Assembly (NCBI GenBank): GCA_049718765.1
Contig: JBNARI010000001.1
Location: forward strand, 124,001 to 188,000
Reading direction: 5' to 3'
DNA from: JBNARI01 sp049718765
GTDB lineage: Bacteria; Bacillota; Sulfobacillia; DUMF01
DNA: 64,000 nt
Under the pieces are notes generated by a model. The model ran no database searches and was not told the origin of the DNA. It saw only the letters and a list, made by a program, of their open reading frames with translations. Below are positions 9,141 to 17,163 of the stretch, in pieces. Both the position numbers and the translations under genes were made by a program. Position 1 is the stretch's first letter. Each line of letters starts with the position of its first letter.

Positions 9141-9599
9141 GTGGACCAAAGCGGCGCTGCGCGCATGGTAGACGTGGGGCACAAACCATCCACTGAAAGG
9201 ATTGCGGTTGCCCGAGGGGAGGTGTGCATGCGCCCCGAAACCCTCTCTCTCATAAAAGCCAACGCCCTGGAAAAGGGGGACGTGCTGGGCGCTGCGAGAC
9301 TGGCGGGGATCATGGCTGCAAAGCGGACCTGGGAGCTCATCCCCCTGTGTCATCCCTTGGAGTTGAGCCATTGCGCAGTGGAGATAACCCTGGACGAAGG
9401 CAGAAGTGTGGCCCAAGTGGAAGCCACTGTGAAGTGTACTGGCCAGACTGGGGTGGAAATGGAAGCCTTAACCGCTGTTGCTGTGGCGTGCCTGACCATA
9501 TACGATATGTGTAAGGCGGTGGAAAGGGGAATTAGGATTCAGAACATCAGGCTAGTGTACAAGGCGGGAGGTAAGAGTGGCGTATATGAAGGGTCTTAA
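9141..9599 (+). CDS. moaC: Cyclic pyranopterin monophosphate synthase MoaC
   Basis: 152 residues. MoaC converts the MoaA product to cyclic pyranopterin monophosphate. Clear motifs are ARMVDVGHK, the LIPLCHPL active-site stretch, and GVEMEALTAVAVACLTIYDMCKA (shown in part: GVEMEALTAV). GTG at 9141 was preferred because AAAGGAG ends about 10 nt upstream; an in-frame TTG at 9114 is the alternative. It overlaps the following mogA gene by 23 bp. Confidence 0.95.
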   Translation: MDQSGAARMVDVGHKPSTERIAVARGEVCMRPETLSLIKANALEKGDVLGAARLAGIMAAKRTWELIPLCHPLELSHCAVEITLDEGRSVAQVEATVKCTGQTGVEMEALTAVAVACLTIYDMCKAVERGIRIQNIRLVYKAGGKSGVYEGS

Positions 9600-10113
9600 A
9601 GTTGGGATTCTCACCGCCAGCGATTCTGGGGCCAAGGGCGAGCGCGAGGACGCAAGCGGGGCAAAGATACGGGAGATCGTGGAAGCCCACGGTGGTACAG
9701 TGATACACCACGTGATAGTGGCGGATGACAGAGACGTGATTGCCAGGGAACTCAGGGACATGGCGGACCACAGGGGAGCGGACGTGATTTTCACCACTGG
9801 CGGCACGGGGCTTGGGCCCAGGGACAACACCCCAGAGGCCACTTACGAAGTGATCGAAAAGGAAGTACCAGGCATTGCCGAAGCCATGCGCTGGCATAGC
9901 CTTAAGTTCACTCCCAGGGCAATGCTCTCCAGGGCAATCGCAGGTGTAAGGGGCACCACGTTGATTGTGAACATGCCAGGCAGCACAAAGGCAGTTGAGG
10001 AGTGCCTGCAGGTCGTCTTGCCAGCAATCCCCCACGCTGTGGCTGTGCTGCGAGGGGAAGTAAGGAACTGCGCTGCAGAAAGAGAGGTGGCGGGAGATGC
10101 GGATCCTCATTGA
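9577..10113 (+). CDS. mogA: Molybdopterin adenylyltransferase (MogA/MoaB family)
   Basis: 178 residues. The protein adenylylates molybdopterin before metal insertion by MoeA. Family motifs are TASDSGAKGEREDASG, TTGGTGLGPRDNTPEA, the RAIAGVRGTTLIVNMPGS stretch and PHAV near the end. GTG 9577 (4 nt after GGGAGG) and ATG 9586 are alternative starts. The gene sits between moaC and hpt with overlaps at both ends, so translation is probably coupled. moaD, moaE and mobA are not in this window. Confidence 0.92.
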   Translation: MAYMKGLKVGILTASDSGAKGEREDASGAKIREIVEAHGGTVIHHVIVADDRDVIARELRDMADHRGADVIFTTGGTGLGPRDNTPEATYEVIEKEVPGIAEAMRWHSLKFTPRAMLSRAIAGVRGTTLIVNMPGSTKAVEECLQVVLPAIPHAVAVLRGEVRNCAAEREVAGDADPH

Positions 10114-10618
10114 GGAGAAGCGTATTCGGGAAAGGGTAAAGGAGCTTGCCGCTCAAATATCTGGGGACTACGACGGCCACGAGGTGCTATTGGTGGGCGT
10201 GCTCAAAGGCGCCGTCATGTTCATGGCCGACCTCGCCAGGCAGTTGAAGTGCCCTTGTTCCATGGATTTTATGGCAGTGTCCAGCTACGGAATGTCCACC
10301 CACTCATCGGGAGTGGTCAGGATCCTCAAGGACCTGGACAACACCATTGAAGGCAAACACGTACTGCTCGTTGAAGACATAGTTGACACTGGGCTTACCC
10401 TGAACTACATATGCAGCGTGCTTCGAGCGCGCAAGCCAACTAGCCTGAAGGTTTGCGTGTTACTGGATAAGCCTTCGAGAAGGAAAGTTGATGTCCACCT
10501 GGATTACGTGGGCTTCCAGATACCCGATGAGTTCGTCGTGGGTTACGGCCTGGATTACCAGGAGAAGTTCAGACAAATGCCATATGTGGCAGTGCTGGAA
10601 GGCGGAGACGTACATTGA
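10097..10618 (+). CDS. hpt: Hypoxanthine phosphoribosyltransferase
   Basis: 173 residues, normal for Hpt. It salvages hypoxanthine and guanine to IMP and GMP using PRPP. The PRPP loop is LLVEDIVDTGLTL, and the N-terminal GVLKGAVMFMADL and C-terminal VGYGLDYQEKFR stretches are typical. The ATG has GGCGGGAG just upstream and lies within the end of mogA. Placing it next to guaA links purine salvage to GMP synthesis in this operon. Confidence 0.95.
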   Translation: MRILIEEKRIRERVKELAAQISGDYDGHEVLLVGVLKGAVMFMADLARQLKCPCSMDFMAVSSYGMSTHSSGVVRILKDLDNTIEGKHVLLVEDIVDTGLTLNYICSVLRARKPTSLKVCVLLDKPSRRKVDVHLDYVGFQIPDEFVVGYGLDYQEKFRQMPYVAVLEGGDVH

Positions 10619-12153
10619 GGGAACTGGTGCTTGTTCTTGATTTCGGTGCTCAGTACGCTCAGCTCATAGCCAGGCGAGTGAGGGAGTGCAACGTTTACTG
10701 CGAGATTGTGCCACACGACATTCCTCCAGACGCAATACTCCAGAGAGAAGCTCGAGCTCTCATCCTGAGCGGCGGGCCGGCGAGCGTTTACGAAGAGGAA
10801 GCTCCGGGCGTTCACAAGGGCGTGTATGAGCTTGGATTGCCAATACTGGGCATTTGCTACGGGATGCAGCTGCTTGCCAGGGACCTTGGAGGCAGGGTAG
10901 AGCCTCACGTGAGCCGGGAGTTCGGCAAATGCCAGGTTGAGCTCAGACCTTCCCCTTTGTTCGACGGGGTGAACTCGCCCGCCCAGGTATGGATGAGCCA
11001 CGGGGACACAGTTGTGGAACCACCGCCGGGTTTCCGCGTGATCGCCAGTTCCAGAGGCACCCCGGTGGCTGCAATGGAAAACCCGGAGCGGCGGTTCTTC
11101 GGAGTGCAATTCCATCCCGAGGTGGTGCACACCCTCGAGGGGAGACGGGTCATCCGGAACTTCCTGTTCAACGTTGCTGGCTGTACTGGGGATTGGACGC
11201 CAGAGTCCTTCATAGACCAGGCGATAAGGGGCATCAGGGAGCAGGTTGGTAGCGGACGAGCGGTGTGCGCCTTGAGCGGGGGCGTGGACAGTACAGTTGC
11301 CTCGGTGCTGGTTCATCGAGCTATTGGTGACGCCCTCGCATGCGTGTTTGTGGACCATGGGCTACTCAGAAAAGGCGAGGCCCAGGAAGTTGTGGAGACT
11401 CTGTCCACCAGGTTCGGGATGAAGCTAGTGACTGTGGACGCCAGTGAAAGGTTCCTCGCGAAACTGAAGGGTGTGGTTGACCCAGAACAGAAGAGGAAGC
11501 TGATTGGCGCTGAGTTCATTCGGGTTTTCGAGGAACAGGCAGCCCAAATAGAAGGGGTAAAGTTCCTGGTCCAGGGCACACTTTATCCCGACGTGATCGA
11601 GAGCGGCACAGGGAGCGCAGCGGGCGCAGCAGCGGTCATAAAGAGCCACCACAACGTGGGAGGCCTTCCCAGGGACATGAAGCTAGAGCTGGTAGAGCCC
11701 CTGCGTTTGCTCTTCAAGGACGAGGTTAGGCGCATCGGCCTGGCCCTTGGATTGCCCGAGGAAGTAGTTTACAGGCAGCCTTTCCCAGGCCCTGGGCTTG
11801 CGGTGAGGATAATTGGGGAAGTGGACAAGGAAAAGCTTGCCGTATTGAGGGAAGCAGACAGCATTGTTCGCGAGGAAATCTTGAGGGCTGGGCTGTCCAG
11901 GGAAGTGTGGCAGTACTTTGCGGTGCTCACCGATCTCAAGAGCGTGGGCGTGATGGGTGACAAGCGTACCTACGGTCGAATGGTGGCGGTTAGGGCGGTG
12001 AGCAGCGAAGACGGTATGACTGCCGATTGGGCAAAACTCCCCCACGAGCTGCTGGAGCGAATTGCAGGCCGTATTGTGAACGAGGTGCCGGGCGTTAACC
12101 GGGTGGTGTATGACATAACGTCCAAACCACCTGCCACAATCGAATGGGAATAA
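10615..12153 (+). CDS. guaA: GMP synthase (glutamine-hydrolysing)
   Basis: 512 residues, full length. It converts XMP to GMP with glutamine. The class I amidotransferase domain (1-190) has the nucleophile in ILGICYGMQL and its partner in FHPEV. The ATP-pyrophosphatase domain carries LSGGVDST, and the dimerisation domain ends with the usual TSKPPATIEWE. Translation begins at a TTG that overlaps the hpt stop (TTGA). The gene continues into the metallophosphoesterase gene with a 10-bp overlap. Confidence 0.97.
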   Translation: MRELVLVLDFGAQYAQLIARRVRECNVYCEIVPHDIPPDAILQREARALILSGGPASVYEEEAPGVHKGVYELGLPILGICYGMQLLARDLGGRVEPHVSREFGKCQVELRPSPLFDGVNSPAQVWMSHGDTVVEPPPGFRVIASSRGTPVAAMENPERRFFGVQFHPEVVHTLEGRRVIRNFLFNVAGCTGDWTPESFIDQAIRGIREQVGSGRAVCALSGGVDSTVASVLVHRAIGDALACVFVDHGLLRKGEAQEVVETLSTRFGMKLVTVDASERFLAKLKGVVDPEQKRKLIGAEFIRVFEEQAAQIEGVKFLVQGTLYPDVIESGTGSAAGAAAVIKSHHNVGGLPRDMKLELVEPLRLLFKDEVRRIGLALGLPEEVVYRQPFPGPGLAVRIIGEVDKEKLAVLREADSIVREEILRAGLSREVWQYFAVLTDLKSVGVMGDKRTYGRMVAVRAVSSEDGMTADWAKLPHELLERIAGRIVNEVPGVNRVVYDITSKPPATIEWE

Positions 12154-12962
12154 GGCGGAAAGTTACATTGGTGCTCCTGGCCTCGTTCTTACTTTGGTCA
12201 GGAGCAATTGAACCTCGGCTGGTCAAGGTTGACCGGGTTGTGGTGGAAGTACCTGGCCTTCCAGAGGCCTTCGAAGGTTTCACTTTCCTTCACCTTTCCG
12301 ACTTGCACAGCACCACTTTTGGCCCAGGGCAGGAACGGCTGCTGGGTTTGCTTCTTAAGGAGGACTTCGATGCGGTTGCGTTCACCGGCGACATGGTGGA
12401 CAGCAGCACAGGAGACTCCAGGCCCCTGGTGGAGCTCTTGGCAGGTCTCCCAAGGCAGAAGCCCAAGTACTTCGTTCCAGGCAACCATGAGCTCAGCCTT
12501 GCACAGGAGGATCCCGAGTCTTGGGTGCGCCTTGAGAGGGAGATGGGGAGCTTCGGTGCTGAGGTGCTGGCTGACAGGATAGTGGGGATTTACCGTGATG
12601 GGGCCAGCCTCTTCATTGGGGGTGCGGTAGCAAAGCCAGGCGAACCTGTGGACCTGAAGCGCCTTTCTGGGAGCACCGTCTTGCTTTGCCACGTGCCCTT
12701 TGTGATGGACCAGGGAGCCGAGCTTGGAATAGCCGTGGTGTTGACTGGGCACACCCATGGTGGGCAGGTGAGGATACCCGGCTTGGGAGCGCTGTTTGTA
12801 CCTGGGGATACTTTTCCGCCCAAGTACAGTGAGGGGCTGTACAAACTAAAGGGTACTTCCATGTACGTCAATCCCGGACTCGGCACTACCCGTATTGGGT
12901 TGCGCTTCAATTGCCCTCCAAGGGTGAGCCTTGTAACGTTGAGGGCTGCAGGGAGGGATTGA
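12144..12962 (+). CDS. Membrane-anchored calcineurin-like metallophosphoesterase
   Basis: 272 residues. An N-terminal hydrophobic stretch (VTLVLLASFLLWSGA) acts as a signal or anchor. The metallophosphatase motifs follow in order: LHLSDLHS, FTGDMVDS, VPGNHE, LCHVPF and GHTHGGQ. The family (YkuE/LpxG-like) includes phospholipid and nucleotide pyrophosphate hydrolases; the substrate here is unknown. The end matches the YVNPGLGTTRIGLRF pattern typical of that subgroup. It begins inside the end of guaA and ends 2 bp before the next regulator gene. Confidence 0.9.
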   Translation: MGIRRKVTLVLLASFLLWSGAIEPRLVKVDRVVVEVPGLPEAFEGFTFLHLSDLHSTTFGPGQERLLGLLLKEDFDAVAFTGDMVDSSTGDSRPLVELLAGLPRQKPKYFVPGNHELSLAQEDPESWVRLEREMGSFGAEVLADRIVGIYRDGASLFIGGAVAKPGEPVDLKRLSGSTVLLCHVPFVMDQGAELGIAVVLTGHTHGGQVRIPGLGALFVPGDTFPPKYSEGLYKLKGTSMYVNPGLGTTRIGLRFNCPPRVSLVTLRAAGRD

Positions 12963-12964
12963 GG

Positions 12965-14248
12965 GTGCGGTTGGCGCTGATTGGGCCGCCCGACTCAATT
13001 CGGCTCATTCGTGAGGTTGCGGTGGAGTTCGGCGAGGGCTTTAAGCTCGTGGAGAAGCCGTACCGCAGCTTCGAGGAGCTAAAGGACGTAAACGGCTTCT
13101 GCAAGGAACACGCAGTTGACGTTGTGCTTTTCAGCGGCCAGGTGCCCTACCACTGGGTCAAGCAGCAGGAGAACCTTGACTGCCCTGCGCTGTATATCCC
13201 CCGGGATGGCACTTGCCTGTACCGTTCCCTCTTCGACGTTTATCGGGACGGTGTGGACATATCCGCATTGAGCTTTGACACTGTCAAGAAGGAGACCATC
13301 ATTGAGACCTACCAGGACCTGCGCCTGCCAATGGGAGAGGTGTATACCTTCGAATATGAGGGATATATCAACTACGAAGAAGTGACCAGGTATCACCTGG
13401 AGCTGTGGAGCAGCGGCAAGACCGTGGCAGCTGTAACTGGACTAAACACGCCTTATTGGCAGCTCAAAGAAAAAGGGGTTCCCGTATACAGGATGTTCCC
13501 AACACGCTCCATCGTGCGGGAAAGCCTGAGAAAGGCCCTGCTGTATGGGGAGAGCGTAAGACTGAAGCACACCCAGCTAGCCCTGGTGCTTGTGAGGCCA
13601 GGGCTCAAGGAAGATGGCCTTGCCAACCTGGGCTACACGGCTCAACAATTGGTGCTGGATCTCCACAGGACCCTCGTCGAGTATGCCCAGCAAATTCAGG
13701 GACTGGTGGTGAAACTGCGGGACACCGAGTTTGCGATTGTGGCCACCAGAGGCAGCCTTGAGGAGGTCACCAACTGCTTCAGGGAGTTTCCCTTGTTGGA
13801 TTCCATTGAAAGGAACTTGCCCATGAAGGTGGGCATTGGCATAGGATTGGGGCGCACTGCCCTGAGCGCTGAGGCCAACGCCAGGGAAGGTCTGAGACTG
13901 GCCCTGACGGTTGGACGTCACAGCGCATGCTTCGTTGTGACTGATGACGGAAAGGTACTGGAACCAATTTACAGCAGGGGCAATTACCCTGGCGAGGACC
14001 TGGTGTCACTTTCAAGTAGCGTTGGTCTTAGGCCTACCACCCTGAGCAAGATCAAGCGTGCCCTTCAAAGGCTGGACAGAGAGCACATCACGTCTCAGGA
14101 GCTCGCGTCGGCAATGGGCATCAGCGAAAGGAGCGCCCGCCGAGTGCTGTCACGGCTCGAGGAAAAGGGCCTTGCCGAGGTGCTCGGGGGCAACCCTGTG
14201 AGGGACAAAGGCCGGCCCAGGCTGGTGTACAGGCTGATGCTAGAGTGA
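12965..14248 (+). CDS. One-component regulator with GGDEF-like and winged-helix domains
   Basis: 427 residues with no transmembrane segment. Residues 1-150 look like a PrpR-type or response-regulator-like sensory fold (LALIGPPDSIRLIREVA, VDVVLFSGQVPYHW). Residues about 200-340 resemble a degenerate GGDEF/cyclase-like domain (GIGLGRTALSAEANAREGLRLA) without the GGDEF catalytic signature. The C-terminal 80 residues form a winged helix-turn-helix (ITSQELASAMGISERSARRVLSRLEEKG). GTG 12965 follows GGGAGGG by 7 nt. It directly precedes the abgT transporter gene, so it is the likely local activator or repressor; the repeats at 14284-14348 are candidate binding sites. I do not recognise a named member. 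Confidence 0.75.
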   Translation: MRLALIGPPDSIRLIREVAVEFGEGFKLVEKPYRSFEELKDVNGFCKEHAVDVVLFSGQVPYHWVKQQENLDCPALYIPRDGTCLYRSLFDVYRDGVDISALSFDTVKKETIIETYQDLRLPMGEVYTFEYEGYINYEEVTRYHLELWSSGKTVAAVTGLNTPYWQLKEKGVPVYRMFPTRSIVRESLRKALLYGESVRLKHTQLALVLVRPGLKEDGLANLGYTAQQLVLDLHRTLVEYAQQIQGLVVKLRDTEFAIVATRGSLEEVTNCFREFPLLDSIERNLPMKVGIGIGLGRTALSAEANAREGLRLALTVGRHSACFVVTDDGKVLEPIYSRGNYPGEDLVSLSSSVGLRPTTLSKIKRALQRLDREHITSQELASAMGISERSARRVLSRLEEKGLAEVLGGNPVRDKGRPRLVYRLMLE

Positions 14249-14283
14249 TGCTGTGGACAATCGTGATTGACGTCACAAAGAGG

Positions 14284-14348
14284 AAAACGGCCAACCTCAG
14301 TAGAATTATTGTACTAAAAACGGCCACATGACCGAAATGTGACCGAAA
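14284..14348 (+). promoter_or_regulatory. Paired direct repeats upstream of abgT (candidate operators)
   Basis: The 113-bp gap between the regulator and abgT holds AAAACGGCCA twice (14284-14293 and 14317-14326, exactly 33 bp apart) and TGACCGAAA twice (14329-14337 and 14340-14348, 11 bp apart). Spacings of one and three helical turns suggest cooperative protein binding. A TGACGTCA palindrome lies just upstream at 14268-14275. A good AAGGAGG ribosome site follows. Confidence 0.4.
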
Positions 14349-14361
14349 AGGAGGCTTAGAT

Positions 14362-15882
14362 ATGGGGGATAGGCAAAGCAGAAGTGGCCTGCAACGCTTC
14401 CTTGATTGGGTGGAGAGAGTTGGGAACAAGATACCACACCCCTTCATCCTGTTCTTGTACCTCATAATTGCGCTTATGATCATTTCCGCAATCCTGGCTT
14501 ACGCCAACGTATCCGTGATCCATCCCACCACCAAGAAGCCAGTAGTAGCAAAGAGTTTGCTAACCGTAGAAGGGTTCCACTGGATGCTCCAGAACGCCCA
14601 GAAGAACTTCACTGACTTTGCACCCCTGGGACTGGTACTTACCATGCTGCTCGGAATAGGCTTGGCAGAACAGGTGGGGCTGCTTTCGGCTTTCATGCGC
14701 AAGACCATTTACGGGGCACCAACTTGGGCGATCAGCCTTGCAGTGATGTTCATTGGCATTAACGGCAACATTGCATCTGACGCCTCTATTGTGGTGATTC
14801 CTGCCCTTGCCGCTGGGGCTTACCTATCGCTCGGCAAGAACCCGCTGGTAGGCATTGCTGCTGCTTACGCTGCAACGTGCGCTGGCTTTTCCGCCAATGT
14901 GCTCATTGTAGGCACGGACGCATTGCTTGCGGGCATAACTCAGGAGGCGGTTAAGATCATCGATCCCAAGTACCAGGTCAACCCTGCGGTGAACTGGTAC
15001 TTCATGTTGGCATCCACGCTGCTGTTTACCGTCATTGGGGCCCTTATCACTGACAGGGTGATTGCACCCTGGCTTGGCAAGTATGAGGGCAAAGCCAAGC
15101 TGCGGGAGAACGATGAGCTTACACCGCTGGAACAAAGGGGACTGCGGAGCGCGGGAATTGCTGCCCTGGTGTTCCTGGTGATCCTTGGACTATTAGTGTT
15201 GCCCAAGGGCGCGATCCTCCGGGACCCCAAGAGCGGAACCATCATTCCGTCACCTTTCCTTTCAGGCATTGTGCCAATCATAATGCTCTTCTTCGTGACG
15301 GTTGGAGTGGCATACGGCAAGGCAGTTGGAGCTATCAAGACGGGAGCTGACGTACCCCGGCTTATGACTGAGGCCGTGAAGACCATGGCCGGGTACATTG
15401 TTCTGGTCTTCGTAATAGGTCAGTTCGTGGCATACTTCAACTGGACCAACATTGGGACCATCCTCGCTGTAAAGGGTGCCGAGTTCTTGAAGAACGCCGG
15501 CTTTACCGGATTCCCACTGGTGATCGGCATTATCTTGATTTCAACGTTCATAAACCTGTTCATCGGCAGTGGTTCTGCCAAGTGGTCGGTGCTCGCGCCA
15601 ATATTCGTGCCCATGATGATGCTGTTGGGCTATTCGCCAGCTTTCACCCAAGTGGCATATAGGATTGGTGATTCGTCTACCAACCCTATCTCGCCCCTGT
15701 TCCCATACTTCCCAATCGTTCTGGCCCTTGCCCAGCAATACGACGAGAACGTTGGTGTGGGCACCATAATCTCTATGATGCTGCCTTATTCCCTTATCTT
15801 CCTGGTGGTATGGATCCTGCAGCTTGGCGTGTGGATGGCCCTGAACCTGCCCCTGGGGCCAGGTGCAACGATCTTCATGTGA
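14362..15882 (+). CDS. abgT: AbgT-family transporter
   Basis: 506 residues, about 11-13 membrane segments. AbgT-family proteins move p-aminobenzoyl-glutamate in or, in some members, export sulfonamides. Family features are the N-terminal RVGNKIPHPFILFLYL, GLAEQVGLLSAFMR, the NGNIASDASIVVIPALAA segment, NLFIGSGSAKWSVLAPIFVP and GDSSTNPISPLFPYFP. The ATG has a strong AAGGAGG site upstream. Next to two M20 amidohydrolases, import of an acylated glutamate or peptide-like substrate is the likely job. A terminator follows at 15921-15955, so the downstream hydrolases may depend on read-through or their own promoter. Confidence 0.92.
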   Translation: MGDRQSRSGLQRFLDWVERVGNKIPHPFILFLYLIIALMIISAILAYANVSVIHPTTKKPVVAKSLLTVEGFHWMLQNAQKNFTDFAPLGLVLTMLLGIGLAEQVGLLSAFMRKTIYGAPTWAISLAVMFIGINGNIASDASIVVIPALAAGAYLSLGKNPLVGIAAAYAATCAGFSANVLIVGTDALLAGITQEAVKIIDPKYQVNPAVNWYFMLASTLLFTVIGALITDRVIAPWLGKYEGKAKLRENDELTPLEQRGLRSAGIAALVFLVILGLLVLPKGAILRDPKSGTIIPSPFLSGIVPIIMLFFVTVGVAYGKAVGAIKTGADVPRLMTEAVKTMAGYIVLVFVIGQFVAYFNWTNIGTILAVKGAEFLKNAGFTGFPLVIGIILISTFINLFIGSGSAKWSVLAPIFVPMMMLLGYSPAFTQVAYRIGDSSTNPISPLFPYFPIVLALAQQYDENVGVGTIISMMLPYSLIFLVVWILQLGVWMALNLPLGPGATIFM

Positions 15883-15920
15883 TGGGGGACGAGTGATTCC
15901 TAACTAGGATTTTGGCTAGC

Positions 15921-15955
15921 AAACGGCCACAGGAAACAACGCCTGTGGCCGTTTT
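15921..15955 (+). terminator. Rho-independent terminator after abgT
   Basis: A 13-bp perfect stem, AAACGGCCACAGG (15921-15933) pairing with the arm at 15942-15954, closed by an 8-nt loop and ending in TTTT. It lies between abgT and the first amidohydrolase gene. The 5' arm repeats the AAACGGCCACA found before abgT at 14318-14328. Confidence 0.8.
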
Positions 15956-15969
15956 AAGGGAGGGCTCAC

Positions 15970-17163
15970 ATGGACCTGAAACGGCTGGTCGAGGAGTTTA
16001 CGCCCCAAGCGATAGGGCTAAGGCGGGAGATCCATCGCCATCCAGAGCTGGGTTACGAGGAACACCGCACCTCTGCGCTGGTGGCGGAAAAGCTGGCTTT
16101 ATGGGGGCTGAAAGTGCGGACTGGAGTTGCAAGTACTGGAGTGGTTGCAGACTTGGTGGGAGCAAAGCCTGGTGCCCACGTGCTTCTGCGGGCAGACATG
16201 GATGCCCTTCCAATACAGGAGGAGACCGAACTGCCGTTCGCTTCCGAAGTACCTGGCAAAATGCACGCGTGTGGCCACGATCTGCACACAACCATAGTGC
16301 TTGGCGCGGCGTGGGTGCTCAGCGCGCTGAGGCAGCAGCTGACAGGAAGAGTTCGGTTCGTGTTTCAACCAGCAGAAGAGTGCAGTCCTACTGGTGGGGC
16401 AAAGCTCATGGTGGAGCAAGGCGTACTTCGAGACCCTCCGGTGGACTACGCGCTAGCGTTGCATGTTTGGCCAGAATTGAAAGTGGGGGAGTTCGGAATA
16501 CGCCCTGGCACAGTGTCTGCGCAGTCGGACCGGCTGTTCATCAAGGTGAAAGGTAAGGGGGGTCATGCTTCTGCGCCCCACCAGGGAATTGACGCCATCG
16601 TGGCTGCAGCTCAGGTAATATGTACTTTGCAGACTGTGGTTTCCCGGCGGGTGGATCCTAGAGATAGCGTGGTAATAACGATTGGCAAGATCCAGGGGGG
16701 AGAACGGTACAACGTAATTTGTGACTTGGTGGAGATGGAAGGGACTGTGAGGATCCTTTCGGGCGCCTACGGGGATAAGCTCCCGGCAATGATTCAGGAA
16801 GTGGCGGGCAATGCAGCCAAGGCGTGCGGAGCAGACGCGGAAGTGGAATATGTGCGGGGCTACCCAATGACCGTGAACCACCCAGGCCTTGCTGCTTGGG
16901 CTGCCCAGGTGATTTCAAGACAGTTTGGGCCGGAAGCGGTGCGGGAGATCCAGGCGGATGCTGGGGGAGAGGACTTCGCATTCATTGCCCAAAGGGTGCC
17001 TTCGCTTTACATCAAACTTGGCGCTGCCCCCGAGGAAAGCGTAGGGGAGATGTATCCGCTGCACCACAGCAAGGTGGTGTTTGATGAGCGGTGCATTCCC
17101 GTGGGCATCAAAACCTTGTGCCTTCTAGTCCTTGGGCTTGGAGAGGCGGGATGCCGGATATGA
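15970..17163 (+). CDS. M20 amidohydrolase (hippurate hydrolase / N-acyl amino-acid hydrolase type)
   Basis: 397 residues, the usual length. It belongs to the metal-dependent M20D amidohydrolases that cleave N-acyl amino acids. Metal and catalytic motifs are RREIHRHPELGYEE, LRADMDALPIQEE, HACGHDLH, QPAEEC and GEDFAF. ATG 15970 has GGGAGGG just upstream. It overlaps the next M20 gene by 13 bp. In the enterobacterial abg operon AbgA pairs with AbgB; this protein occupies the partner position but looks like a hippuricase, not AbgB. Confidence 0.88.
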   Translation: MDLKRLVEEFTPQAIGLRREIHRHPELGYEEHRTSALVAEKLALWGLKVRTGVASTGVVADLVGAKPGAHVLLRADMDALPIQEETELPFASEVPGKMHACGHDLHTTIVLGAAWVLSALRQQLTGRVRFVFQPAEECSPTGGAKLMVEQGVLRDPPVDYALALHVWPELKVGEFGIRPGTVSAQSDRLFIKVKGKGGHASAPHQGIDAIVAAAQVICTLQTVVSRRVDPRDSVVITIGKIQGGERYNVICDLVEMEGTVRILSGAYGDKLPAMIQEVAGNAAKACGADAEVEYVRGYPMTVNHPGLAAWAAQVISRQFGPEAVREIQADAGGEDFAFIAQRVPSLYIKLGAAPEESVGEMYPLHHSKVVFDERCIPVGIKTLCLLVLGLGEAGCRI

